From Massospora cicadina (Eukaryota; Entomophthoromycota; Entomophthoromycetes; Entomophthorales; Entomophthoraceae), in the NCBI GenBank assembly GCA_022478985.1, contig JAKSZP010005671.1:18537-82536 (forward strand): a DNA stretch of 64,000 bases. Direction: 5' to 3'. The translations under genes were made by a program, and so were the position numbers. The notes below the pieces were generated by a model that was not told the DNA's origin, searched no databases, and saw only the letters and a program-made list of their open reading frames with translations. Positions 47,240 through 59,680 of the stretch are shown in pieces (the first letter of the stretch is position 1; each line of letters starts with the position of its first letter).

Positions 47240-49821
47240 GTGATGGGATTTTTTACTTTAGGGACGTTGAACATTGCTGGACTCAAGGCCTCACCATCCT
47301 GGGCTAGGAAACTAAGGTTTTTAAAATATAAGTTACCTGTGGACATCCTGGACATTCAGGAAACCCACTTTCCATGTGGTGCAGAGGAAATATGGGCAAC
47401 CATGCTCATCCCTTCCCTTAACTTTTGGTTACTGCATTGTGGGGTGCTTGTTTGAGTGACCCATAGTTTTAAATTTATTTTGTCAACCTTGTACCTTGAC
47501 AGCAACATCATTGTAATCACCTTTTTGTGGGATGAAAAAAGTGCACTCTGTCATTAACATTAACTCCCCAACCTGTGCACGAGAATTTCAGATATTCTTC
47601 TCAGCCATCAATTCCCTTCTGCTACCCCCTGACTCATTTGTGGTTGGCGACATGAACTGCTGGATCAACCCAACCACAAACCGCTGGCCCTCATCACCTA
47701 CACCCCACAGGGGCATGTTGAACTTTGCATTCTAAAAGCCACCCTAGGATTGTTCAATACTCTGACTCATCATGCACCGCTACTCACAAACATGTCTCAC
47801 CCCCATGTGAACAATGGCCAGCTAAGCCATGACCCGCATTGACCTTATTCTTGCACTGTTGAAATTTTAATCCCAATTTCCCACTTTACCACGATTAAAA
47901 GTCAATTTATCCAACCACATAATGGTATTGGTTTCCTTCTGTTTGTCCAATCCAGTGGCCCAGGCACTGAAGTGGTGCAAACTTCGCCCCACCGAGATTG
48001 CATCACCCAGGTTTTCCTCATGGGTGGACACCAAGACAGCTCTGGCGTTTACCACACTGTTATGTGAAGACTTGATCTCCATCTGGTCAACCTTCAAAGC
48101 GAACATTATCTTCCAGGCTCACCACATCTCATCAAAACGGTCGCAGTCTACCTCAGCAGTCATTTTGTGCACTCTGGCAGAAGTGGACCACCTGGAGTCT
48201 AACGTCCCTTCTGCAGGCTACAGCCTAGCTTAGGGTCGCAAGTGTGTGGAAGTATCCGCTCACCTCAACGCACTGGTAAGACACACAAGCATCAGGTTTG
48301 TATTCAGTATAAAGTAAAGCATATAACAGTGGGAGATTTGTGTTCCACTTACTTTTTATAAATTTTTTTACACCACGCCAGAGCTTGGCCTGCACACAGG
48401 TGCAAAGGCCAGACCACTCCATCGCAGATATGTCGGCTGAATTGGCAATCAAAGCACACAACTATTACTCCAAATTGTATCACTCTGATTTAGTTCCGCT
48501 GGCTGAAGTGGAAGATTTTCAAAAGTGCACATATCTGCACTGTTTCCTGTTTTCCAGAGTTGATGAATTTGATTACTTGGGACAAACTCTAGTCTGCTGT
48601 TCATGATGCATGGTACAGGAAATTCCCAGGTCCAGACGGCATCCCTTATGATTTCTATAAAGAAGTATTTCAAATATTTATACTCCTTGCTGCTTGCCTC
48701 TATGAACCAATGCCTTCTGGAAACGCGCCTCCTTCCTGGAGGGCAAGAGGCCTAAATGATAACGTTGTACAAGAAAGGAGATAAAATGTACTTGGCCAAC
48801 TGGCGCCACATTTCACTTACTAACACAGACACAAAATTATTTACTAAAATCATGGCAAACCGCCTAGGGATTTGGCTTTGCTCTCATTTCCCCTGAAAAA
48901 TTTGTTTTAATTCCCAAAAGTTCTATTTGGGACAACATACACACCGTAGCCAACGTCTGTCAATCCACGGCTTATGGAGCACTTGTTTTAGACAAGCAGA
49001 AGGCCTATGATAGAGTCAACTGGGATTACCTCAGAGCCTGCCTCCACAAGTTCCACCTCCCATATCAATTCATAAATTGGGTGATGTTTCTCACAGAATC
49101 TTTCACAATGGCTGTGCAGGGCCCTGGCTTCCTCACGGACGTAGTTCGCCCTCAAAGGGGCCTACGCCAAGGGACCCTCTAAGCCCACTCTTGTATAACT
49201 TCAGCCTTAACCAACTTCTTCAAAATGTGAATGCCTGCCTTACTGGTGTCCATGTTCAAGGCCAATCACCAGTCAAGATGTTGGCGTTTGCTGATGATTG
49301 TGTGGTTGGGGTGTCTAAAAATCATGATTCACGCGCGCTTGAAGCTACTATACAGGTTTATTCGGGTAAGTAATGCTGCACTTAACGCCTCCAAAACCAA
49401 AATTTTTCTCCTTGGTCGGTATCAAGCCCACTGGTCCCGAGCGCCCCATTTTCTACCTGCTTCAACAACTTGCTCATGGGATTGTTTTCCCTGCCCACCC
49501 CACACCGCCCCGCTTGTGCTTCCCTTTGTACCAAGCCCCACCGTTGGCCCTGTCCATCATTTGGGGGTGTGGCTGGAGGCGGGAGGGTACGCCTCAACAG
49601 TGATGAAAAACATATCATAACAATGTTACAAAATGATAGCTTCCCTCAAAGCCCGTCAGACCTCCCTTACAGGCAGAGTAGTGCTAGCCATTTTTATGCT
49701 CCTTTCTAAAGTTTGGTTTGGGGCCCATGCTATTGCCTTTTCCCCATATTTCTTCTTGTCATTATACGCCCTTCTGCAAGGGTGGCTTTGGTTAGGCCTC
49801 CCACCGCCTGTGCGCCTAGAC
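47240..49821 (+). pseudogene. LINE2 ORF2, endonuclease and RT
   Basis: The endonuclease begins GTLNIAGLKASPSWARKL and has VDILDIQETHFP and VVGDMNCWINPTTNRW (the GD(M/F)N motif, intact). RT is about 48600-49480: GPDGIPYDFYKE, LDKQKAYDRVNWDYL, GPTPRDPLSPLLYNFSLNQL (a shift at this site), and KMLAFADDCVVGVSKNHD with an intact FADD at about 49280-49300. It is cut at 49821 by F. Many shifts before the RT. Confidence 0.88.
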
Positions 49822-50539
49822 TGTGTGATCTGCCAATAGATACCACTCTTTATCCTTAAAATATATGTAACTTACATTTAAATTAAAAGTAATAATAAAC
49901 GCTTTTTAGAGTTTTTTCTTTTTTATTGTTTAGATGAGCAAGCCAAAAAAAGCTCCCTATTCAATACTCATATTTCATAATTAAACTAGTTTGAATCTCG
50001 GGGCCATGGGAATTTGAGGCTATAGTATAAAAACCTGAGTTGTCTAAATTAGGAAATATAGGCTTTTGGCCTATCAGAATGAGGGTAAATATTTTGTGGC
50101 AAAACCAACCCGTGTGGTAATGATTTGATAAATTGTACCCAATCACCGGCGGGTAAAATCTTCTCACCTTGGGAGAGAATAGACCCATGTGGTAATGATT
50201 TGTTAAATTGCACCCAATCACCGGTGGGAAAAATCTTCTCACCTTGGGGAGAACAGACCCGTGTGTAATGAACACCTCAAATTTGGCTGAGGAGTCAGAG
50301 CAATCCTACCATCAGTTCTTACCTAATTAACCCAATTTTGATTATAAAACAGCTTTTCCCAATGGATAGGGTTCCACCGTGAATCCGCCAAGGTGTTTTC
50401 GCCATTGGTACTCATATCCTCATTAACCATAGTATTGTTTGAAGATCAAACATGTAATTTGGCCAATCATTGTTTTGGATTCGGGGGCATTCTTACCTCC
50501 AACATTCTTTTTGTTAGCTGAGAAGGAGAATGTCTGACA
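49822..50539 (-). repeat. 3' LTR of F
   Basis: On the minus strand it starts TGTCAGACATTCTCC (50539) and ends ...CACACA (49822). 718 bp against 645 bp in the 5' LTR; most of the difference is a tandem duplication at 50111-50260. The polypurine run TTCTTGAGGGGGTAA precedes it (minus strand, about 50554-50540). Confidence 0.92.
50111..50260. repeat. Two tandem ~75-bp units in F's 3' LTR
   Basis: Units 50111-50186 and 50187-50260 both read (G/A)TGTGGTAATGATTTG ... CCCAATCACCGG(C/T)GGG ... CTTCTCACCTTGGG. The 5' LTR has one unit (near 62308-62385). It is therefore a local duplication after F inserted. Confidence 0.85.
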
Positions 50540-50715
50540 TTACCCCCTCAAGAACGTTGGGGGGAGTATAGGGCCATAGGAAGCGGCCATGTACCCAGTT
50601 TATGGTAATTCCTATAGCCAAAGACTTTATAGAGGCCGCTTTTCTTTTCCATTACTATCACTTTTAGTAACACAATTCTATGAAATTTCTCTGAGATTGA
50701 CAATCAACCAGGAAT

Positions 50716-52233
50716 ATGAGCAAATTTGTCCGCAACAATATCAGTTGGGAAAAAGTGGCCAGCATGAAAGGCCTGAAGCCCTAAAACCCACCGGGGAAAA
50801 ATGCCCCAGTGGGATGTTGACACACCCTCCCACCAAAAGGGTGAGTACAGCAGCCACACCTGGAGTTTTGCAACTCCTGCAAGAAATGGGCGCATACACC
50901 AAAATAGAACACTCCCAACCCCTGTCCTCCCTCAAGCACGGCCTTAGAATTATGGTTGGCGATACTTCCTCAAATCATGGGAAAAAATGGGGGAGGCCTT
51001 CTCCGCGACTTTCCCAAACACCGTCTTGGTAAATTATAAAAATTTACATAGAGGATGGGTGGATGTTGGGTTCATGACCGCGGAAGAAACAGCAGAAGCA
51101 GCAAAATTGTATTCTCCATAAAGATTAACAATGAAGACCGCACCATCCACATGATGCGCACACGATGGAATGAGGCAAATGACTTATTCATCATATTTGA
51201 CCAACTCCCAAGCACCATGCACTGTGATATCCTTGCAGATGAGCTCCGCGGGGGCCTCAAAGGTTATGGCGTAATAAAACAGTCTGAATTTAAGAAATTC
51301 CCCCTCCTGCCCCACCTGTGTACAGGGAAGGCAATAGCCATTCTTGAACCCAATCAGGACGTGGTAGAGGATATCACCCTCATTCCCCGCACAGTGACCA
51401 TTAACCTCCCCAATGGCAGTGTATCTCGCCCCTTCCATATCACACCAGAACACACCCCACCTATCTGCAAATTCTGCTCAGCTATAGGCCACAAAAACCA
51501 CGCATGCCCCGTCAAGTGTGGGATTGAAGCACTGGAATTTAATGAGGACAATATGGATGAAACAAGCCCAACTTTTGGCAAAATTAAGGACTCCACTTTC
51601 GCCTTCTATTGGGGCAAAAAAGCTGATATCACTTTGGTTGAGCCCGTTTCACACAAGGACCGCCATTGCACACAGACCACCCGCAAGCAGGCCATGAGTT
51701 CCTCTGAGACCCAAACCCACACCACAATTTCCCTGGAACAGATTCAGGTGGAAGCCATGGCAGCACAGCGAAATAACCAATCAGATCCCCCACATATAAC
51801 CCAACGCAACCAAAATCAAGAATATTTTGTACACAACCAATCAAACACCTATAACCAAGTGGGAGCAGATCCACCTTACACCACTGTGGATCCTCCCAAC
51901 CAATCACATGTGATAAGCGAAGATATGGAAGACCATTTCATCCAATTACAATGTGACAACACTTATCCACAAAACCCAACCACCCCAACTCCTAGTTTCT
52001 GCCCATCAAACCCACAGGCAAGCGGCAAAATTTTTTTTGCTGATGGGGCAAAAGCCAACCAACGCCAGACCCAAACTCCACAGACTAATCTGAGCCAGAA
52101 GATACTGAACAAATTCAGTACTAAGACTGCTGACCAACACACTGGAACCAATCTGGCTAATCAGCCCAATACTCGCAGTATGACCTGTGATAAAGAACTG
52201 GGTGACCTCAGTGGGTCGCCCCAGCGTTCCTAA
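50716..52233 (+). pseudogene. LINE3 ORF1 with intact CCHC knuckle
   Basis: A leader frame from the ATG at 50716 stops early; the conserved part begins near 50840 in another frame (TPGVLQLLQEMGAYTKIEHS). After a shift near 51030 a single open frame, 51055-52233 (392 codons), follows: IKINNEDRTIHMMRTRWNEA, LFIIFDQLPSTMHCDILADE, LCTGKAIAILEPNQDVVED, knuckle CKFCSAIGHKNHACP (C-x2-C-x4-H-x4-C) at about 51474-51510. A Gln/Asn/Pro/Thr-rich tail of about 200 residues probably is disordered. It is the longest open frame in the window and may still be translatable. Confidence 0.88.
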
Positions 52234-55200
52234 TGTGCAGACTACCGCAATCAACATAGGGACGCTCAACATTGCGGGAGCCAAGGCCCCCACGTCCCAG
52301 GCCAAAAAAATGGCTTTCCTGCAAAATATCCCCGTGGACATCTTTGGCATCTAAGAACCCCACTGTCCACCGGGGGAGGAGGAGTCATGGTCAACCATGC
52401 TCCTTCCAGCCAAATCCTTTTGGACATACCACTGTGGGGTGGTAATTCAAACAAATTGTGACCCTCCAGTAAATATCCAAAGCACATCCTCCCACCTGGA
52501 GTGACAGCTGCTCCTAGAGGACTCAAGTCAGAATGGAGAAAATTTTGCCAGGGCGTGTGTATGCCCCAAATGATCCGAATGACTACCAAAATTTTTTCTC
52601 CAATATCCTCCCAATCTCTTTCCCAGAGGCAAAATTTTTCGCTGGAGATTTCAACTGCTAGCTTAGCACTAATACGACCGCTGGCCCAAGTCTAAGGCTA
52701 TAACCCGCGGCCACACGGAACTATGCATACTAAAGGCAATGCTGGGCCTATGTGACACCATTCCCAAACAAGCCCCCACCCTGGCCAACATGATGAGGCC
52801 CCACCACAACAATAACCAGCTGGTCTCAATGACTCAGATTGACCTGATGCTCGCCCCTATAGACATATGGCACTGAGTATCAGACTTTACAACAATAATT
52901 ATCCATTTCTCTGACCACCAATTGTCTCAATAGCGTTATAATCCTTGAAAAATACAAAAAGCCACCAACCTGGCACAGAGTTCACCCAAGCATCATCCAT
53001 CTTCCGGAGCTTAAACATTGGATTGAGATGGTGCTAACAACACAGCAAGAAAGACAAACACCCAATGGGAACCATATCGCCGAGTGGGAAATATTCAAGG
53101 CTCATGCAACCAAGAAAGCCTGCCACCTGAACTCCAGAAAAAAGCCGCGATGTCTGCAACAATCAACAAAGCTATCAGACAGCTTCAACACTTAGAAAAC
53201 AACTCACCTCACGAGGGATACACCCCCCAATGGGGCCGCCTGTGGTTCCAGCTATCCACACAGGTAAACTCCCTCTTTAGAAAATACCAGCATTACACTG
53301 AAGTATGCTACAAATCAAAATACATTTTATCTGGAGAAACTCACACGGCCCAATTTTTCCGCCATTTTAAACCAATTTTAACTTCGTCAACTTGCACACA
53401 GGTCCACTGAGCAGATGACACACTGGCATCTACACCATCGGAAATATCAGCTGAATTACACCAATTTTACACTGACCTGTACATGGCGGATTTTGCATCA
53501 CCTAGAGATTTTGAAAAAATTTTATCATCCGCTAATATTGACACTATTTCGGTCAACCAGACCTTGTAGCATTCATCACTAAAGATGAACTATGGGAGGT
53601 AATAAGATCAACCCCGCGCAACAAGTGCCCTGGGCCTGATGGCCTACCATACAAATTTATAAAAAATATATGAATATATCACACCAATACTACTGACAAC
53701 TATGAATAAGTACCTGGAAGACACATCCCTACTACCTGGCGGCCAAGACGCATATGTGGTCATACTCTTTAAAAAAGGAGACCAGGCAGACTAAACAACT
53801 GGCATCCAATCGCTCTCATCAATACCGACACCAAAATATTAACTAAAATCCTAGCCAAACGTCTGGGTTGCATTGCTCAGACAGCCCTCTTCCCCCATTA
53901 GTTTGGCTTTATCCCAAATCGCTCAATTTGGGATAACATCCACACAATTGCCAACATCTGCCAAGCTAACCCCACAGGCGCCCTTGCTTTCCTAGACCAA
54001 AAGAAAGCATACAACCGAGTGCACTGGGGTTACCTAGAACAGTGTCTAAAGGCTTTCAACCTACCACCCTGCTTTATAAACTGGGCGCTCCTCCTAACGC
54101 GCTCAGCCAGGTTTGCAATCAGAGACCCAGGCTTCCTAACTGACACCATCACCCCCCAAAGGGGCCTTAAACAAGGTGACCCTTTTAGCCCACTATTATA
54201 CAATTTTACCCTTGACCCCCTCCTCCGCATTGCAAACTCAAAGCTCACTGGAATCAGGTTGGAGGGACAACTACCAACCAAAATGCTAGCCTTTGCTGAC
54301 GACTGCGTTGTTAGAGTCTCAAGAAATAGGGATGCCAGGGCGATTGAGCGCATTTTTCACCAGTATGAATCAGTAAGTAACGCCATGCTGAACAAACAGA
54401 AAACAGAGTTAATTGTAATGGGCAAATTCAGTTCAAACTAGGACCCACCCTCCCACCACCACACAAACCAACCAACCACACATCCAACCACACAACAAAG
54501 ATCCAAGCTAGTAAAACCACTGTGTTTACCCTTTGCACACCACCCCACCACCAACCCAGTCCGTCATCTGGGCATATGGCTCAAATCTGGTGGATATGCA
54601 CTTGACACCATCGAAACCAACATTTTGGACAACATCACAAAAAGAATGACATGTATGCGGAGGAGTAAAGCTAGTTTAACTGGAAGAGTTGTGTTAGACA
54701 ACTCCCTGATCTTGTCAAAGCTATGGTTTGCTGCCCACGCGATTCCCTTTTCCGCCAACTTTAACAACACAGTCTACAAGCTCCTGCAGAACTGGCTATG
54801 GTCTGGATACCGCGCACCTGTCAGGATGGAGACCATGTACGGCCCACGGAAGAAAGGCGGGATGGGGCTGCTCACCTTCACAGAAAGAGTAATGCAAATC
54901 CTAGGCTCATGGGTAGCTCTCACAACATCACCCAACCTTCCATCCCCCCACTGGGCTAAGGCAGCCCAAACCAATTTCTCAAGGGCACTACATCTGAGGT
55001 CCCCCTCCACCCTGCAACTCTGATGAAGTACCTTGCAACACATCCAACTGCCACTGGACCGCACAACACCAATCAGTATTTCAAAAGCATATTGTACAAC
55101 CTAAGACAAGGGGATTAAGGCTTCTCCTATGCACAGCAATCTGAAGACATTCACCCTCAAACTGGTTACATGCAACTCCACAGGGGAAAACGGTGTCTAA

Positions 55201-55762
55201 AGCGCCTGCCCCACTACCACCCTTTCCTATTTCCTGGATTGACTACCTAGACTACCAAGACGTCCCATATGACTTGCGCACCCAAAAGCAGGTGTGGGAC
55301 CACGTCACCTTCCCCCTCTTATCCTTACAAGTGTGCTCTACAGTGTGGTGATACATGCGCCATATGTTTAGAACAGCTGACCATACTTTATCAATGTTCA
55401 AGACATGCGCCATCTGTGGCTGACCCAACACACTAGCACACCGCCTGGAAGAGTGCCCGCCATCCGCGCATATCTGGGCCAACGTGATGCACTTGTTTCA
55501 ACAATCACCTACAACTGAATTCCGACTATCCCGCGATATCCTGGCACTCAGCATGGCCTCGCCTATCCCCCAGATACTAAGAGCTCTAATTGTGAGCATT
55601 GCAATATGGTCCATTCACACAATTACCCTCGACGCCTTCAACGGGATCCTCCACAATTTCAACCAAGCCATCATCAGGTTCCACAGCCATTTGGCCGACC
55701 TCTTCCAAGCCTGGCTGTTCGGCTCACTCCAACACAAATGGAAGAAACGGATGGGCAACTGA
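52234..55762 (+). pseudogene. LINE3 ORF2: endonuclease, RT, CCHC finger
   Basis: Endonuclease at 52246-52900: NIGTLNIAGAKAPTSQAKKM, VDIFGI (a stop replaces Gln of QE), FFAGDFNC. RT is about 53620-54440: NKCPGPDGLPYKF, FLDQKKAYNRVHWGYLEQCL, PQRGLKQGDPFSPLLYNFTL, and KMLAFADDCVVRVSRNRDAR with an intact FADD. The block 54019-54441 is open. The C-terminal region follows, with the finger CAICG-stop-PNTLAHRLEEC near 55408-55460 and a helical end (SIHTITLDAFNGIL). About eight lesions. Confidence 0.9.
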
Positions 55763-56037
55763 ATTACATTCTGGTTCCTTCGCTATGACATTGAAAACCT
55801 CACAGTCTTCATAGGCGGTACACTCTACTAGCCCCTGAGCTGCCATGCCACTTAAGGTCTAGTCACCCACCACCCATGTCCCCCCAGCCACACCCAAGTG
55901 TGCCAAGTCGTATTTTTGATTTCCTTTGTTTTGCGCTCTTTTCCCTTTTCTGTTTCCCGTTTTCCTCTTCCCTACATATCCGATATGTCTGTCCCCTGGT
56001 CAGCCATCCTCATATAAATAAAAAAAGACTTTATAGA

Positions 56038-59000
56038 ATACTCATTTCCTCTCTTATATGAGATGGTAAATGGTCTCTCCCAGATTGATCCAAGTTTGCC
56101 ACTTTGAGGAGTTATGCAATTGTGGTAATATAAAACCATATCCGACACTTGGAATGAAGGTAGAGGAGCCTGAAGCTCATTGGCAGCTTGGCCTTCTTTA
56201 GTGACCGTTATGGCTAGGTTGGTCATAGCCTCTGATTGAAGCTGAATGATGCAGTTAGCTAACCTTCACATGGCTTTCTCAGGCTCCTCTCCTCTAGAGA
56301 ATACATCCTTAGCTAGAAGAGCAGGTATTCCTGGTTCCCTGCCATACAAAACTCGGAAAGGGGACATTTTCAAGATCCGGTGATATTAATTTGATAAGCC
56401 ATAAGAGCGCTAGGGATATAATGAACCCAATGAAGGGGATCAGATGAGGCCATTTTCCATAAGATAGAAACCAAAGTGCCATTTGCTCGCTCCACTGTAC
56501 CGTTGGTTGATGGGTTATATGGAGCTGAGAATAGTTGGTGGGCTCCCATGGAGGTAGCCAAGATTTAACTACTCTGGAGGTGAAGTTTTTTCCATTGTTG
56601 CAGAGTAGTACTTGGGGGCACCCATGTTGAATGAAAATATTTTGATGGAAAAAAGTGGCAGTAGCCTTAGCAGTTTGGGCCAGCAGCGCTACAGCTTCAA
56701 TCCACTTTGTGAAGTGGTCAATACCTACCAAGATATATCTGTTTCCACCTGTTGTCTGGGGAAGTGGCCCTAATATGTCCAAGCTTATGGTATGAAATGG
56801 CTGTTGCGGGGTAGTTGGCTGATATTGATATCTAGTCTTGAGCTGAGACTGCTTCTTACACGTAAGGCAAGCATCCAAAACTTCAATGATGGCTTCCTTG
56901 ATTCCCTCCCAAAAGTACTGATCCTTAATCCACTTGTAGGTTTTCTTTACTCCTCCATGGCCTAAAGTTGAATGAGCTTCCAGGATAACAGGTACACGTT
57001 CTGAGGGCTGTAGGTAAGGCAACCACTTCGCCCTTACTTGTTTGTACAACTTCCCGTTTTCTACTTTAGTGTTACGGGAGTGCCAGTCCAACATCCTCTG
57101 TATAAGCTCATCCTCATCTTCCCAGTCATTTGGGGTCATTAAAAGATCATACAGCCGCTCCACTTCACTGTTATCTAGGTGAAGTATGGTCAGCCAAGTT
57201 ACCCATTAACATTCATGTGGCGGGTTCCAGTGCGGTGTTTGATCTTCATGTCATAATGCCGTAGCTTTAGAGCCCAGCGAGCTAACTTCCCCGTAGGGTC
57301 CTTCATGTTTTGTAACCATTTTTCAAATGCGTGGTCCGTAATCACAGTGAAAGAGGTCCCATACAAGAAAGGCCTTAGTGCTTTACTGCTTGTAGAACAG
57401 AAAGACACTCCTTCTAAGTAACACTATAGTTGCGTTCCGCTTTTGATAGCATCTTACTAAAATATGAGACAGGATGATTTACCCCTTTTTCATCCAGTTA
57501 GGCTGGATGGCCCCAACGGCGTAGTCTGAGGTGTCTGTAAACAAAATAAACGGTCTTTCATAATTAGGATGCCTTAGGATAGGCCATTTTTGTAGCAGCA
57601 GCTTCATTGTTTCAAAAGCAGCCTTCTGTTCAGTGCCCCATTGAAAAGAGATATTCTTTTTCAGTAAACGAACAAGGGGCTCGCTGAGTTGGGTAAACTT
57701 AAGGATGAACTGACGGTAATACCCCATCATCCCTAGAAATACCTGTATATCCCATAGATTTTTGGGGGAGGCATTCTGGCAATAGCTTCACCCTTATCTT
57801 GTATGGGTAAAATACCCTCTTGAGGAATGGTGTCTGAGGAAGTCTAACTTCTTTTGGAAAAAAGTACACTTTGAAGGTTTTAACTTGATATTTGAGCATC
57901 GTAAGCATTAAAATACCTCCTTCAAATGATCAAGGCGTTCGTTAAAGGACTTTGAGAATATGGTAATGTCATCCAGATAGACAATGACACTAGTTAACTT
58001 AAGATCCTGCAAAATGTGGTCCATTGCACGCTGGAAAGAGGCAGGTGCGTTTCACAACCCTTGGGGTAATCACGTGGGTTGGAAAAGACCTTCACTACAT
58101 ATCAAAGTGCATTTCTCCTGGTCTTGGGGAGATAGATTCATTTGCCAATAACCACTGGCCAAGTCCATGGTGGAGAAAAATTTGATCCTGAGAGCTGGGC
58201 CAGGGCATTGTCAATGTGTGGGATAGGATAGCTATCTTTTTTTACAAGATTGTTTAACCTGCATTAGTCCATAACTATCTGATGACCTCCGTTTTTCTAT
58301 TTAATTAGCAAAAGGGGGGAGGACCAAGGGCTTTGCAAAGGAACTAATAACCCCACATCTAATAACTGCATGAGTTCAGTCCTCATTTGTCGCTCTTCCA
58401 CCTTTGACTTGTGATAAGGTTTTGACATAATGGGATGGGCATCACCCATATCAATAGAGTGACACCAGCCCTTCATGTGGCCATAATCATTGTCCAACTT
58501 CAAGAATATATCACTATACTCATCCAGAAGAGTATGCACTTTCTCCAACTCATCTGAGGTCAGCTCATCCAAGATATGGACATTCGGTAAGGTACATACC
58601 AGGTTATCTGCGGGCAGGCCTAAATCTGCCATCGAGCCAATGGAGTGGATTTGTTCAACTTCCTCCACAGAGAGTAAAAACCCTCAGCCCACCTCCTGAT
58701 GCTTTCTTACAATTATGTCCTTTTCAGTGAGGTTTCTCAACAGTAGAGTAATAGGCCTCTGATAGGGTGGGTCTAAAACGCCAGGCAATACCTGAGGCTC
58801 AAAAGGGCTAACTCCGTCAATGCTTAAGAGGTGTAATAAGCAGTGGTGAGGGATTTTGAAAGTAATTTTTGTGTCTACCACCCATTGTTCACCAGGCTTA
58901 ATCACCACCTCATCAGCTGCATAAAATGGAATACCTTCGATAGCATCCACTGAATCAGGCAATTTCTTTGTATTTCGCCCAGAGGTGGTGTAATGTATAG

Positions 59001-59680
59001 GTAAAGCGGAAAGTGGGTACTCAACCATGCAAGAGTATACCTTCTTGCTGGGTTCTTTAACGGCTAGAACTAAGGGGACTTCATAATTGAGCAACAACAG
59101 GAACCCCTTCTTCATATTGATAATACCTTCATATTCAATCATAAACTGAGTACCTATGAGCATATCATAGGCGTTGTTATCCAAAGCCACTGCGGGGCTA
59201 ATAGAATAAGCTTCCCAATATGAATGGGAAGGGACGAGTAAGCGCCAAGTGCGCGGGTGTTGTTGGGACCAGCGGTTCCAAAGTCTTGGTTGTACTCCAA
59301 GTCAGGTGCAAGTTTGATCTTTTTCATCAACTTGGAGAAATTACGTTCACCAGGGAGCCTGTATCTAGGATAGCCATCACCCAAACTTTTTGGATAGCTA
59401 CTTTGACCTTCGTAAGTATCCCCCCAAAAGTGGGCGATAGCGCTAGGACCTCCTTAAGATGAAAAGTGGAGGTTAATTTGTGCGCGGTCTTGGGTAATTT
59501 TTCAGGATAGATGCAGGGTATGGCCATGCTGGAGAGGGCGATTAAAGTTAGAAAGACCTCATCCGCGTTGCTGGTAGTGTCAATAATGGCCGGTTCTCCT
59601 ACAACTTGACGGAGATACATCTCTTCAGGTATGGTGGCCTCATCTACTCCTCCAGCGTTTAAGCGCATGGGGACTTCCAC
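56038..59680 (-). pseudogene. F pol: protease, RT, RNase H, integrase
   Basis: Protease VWVMAILDTGSLVN is near 59390-59345. The linker 59190-58684 is open (YDMLIGTQFMIEYEGIINMK, IPHHCLLHLLSIDGVSPFEP). RT is 58668-57900, with MSKPYHKSKVEERQMRTELM, LLVPLQSPWSSPLLL and an intact Y-L-D-D at 57979-57968. RNase H is 57730-57199 (ILFTDTSDYAVGAIQ; NMKDPTGKLARWALKLRHYD). Integrase is 57163-56150: zinc part (HSTLGHGGVKKTY...CLTCKK), core (LDILGPLPQTTGGNRYILVG; CNNGKNF with the second Asp changed to Asn; STNGTVERANGTLVS), C-terminus (FQVSDMVLYYHNC). The last codons lie beyond LINE3 at 50633-50553. Few lesions. Confidence 0.92.

Larger units (their letters stand above)
50634..56023 (+). mobile_element. 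LINE3: full-length LINE inside F's integrase C-terminus
   Basis: Perfect 14-bp TSDs AAAGACTTTATAGA (50620-50633 and 56024-56037). Removing it rejoins F's pol (NEYSIKS + LAIGITINWVHG), matching B (NEHSIKSLAIGITLIGDM). 5390 bp; ORF1, ORF2 and a 3' end TGTCTGTCCCCTGGTCAGCC ... CATATAAATAAAAAAA. It is a distinct subfamily from LINE1/2/5, which end GTGT(C/T)CATCC(A/C)CTGG. Confidence 0.93.

Noticed and set aside
50589..51032. A 147-codon protein
   Set aside because: It begins in F, crosses the TSD at 50620-50633 and ends in the LINE3 leader, so it is a chimera of two elements.
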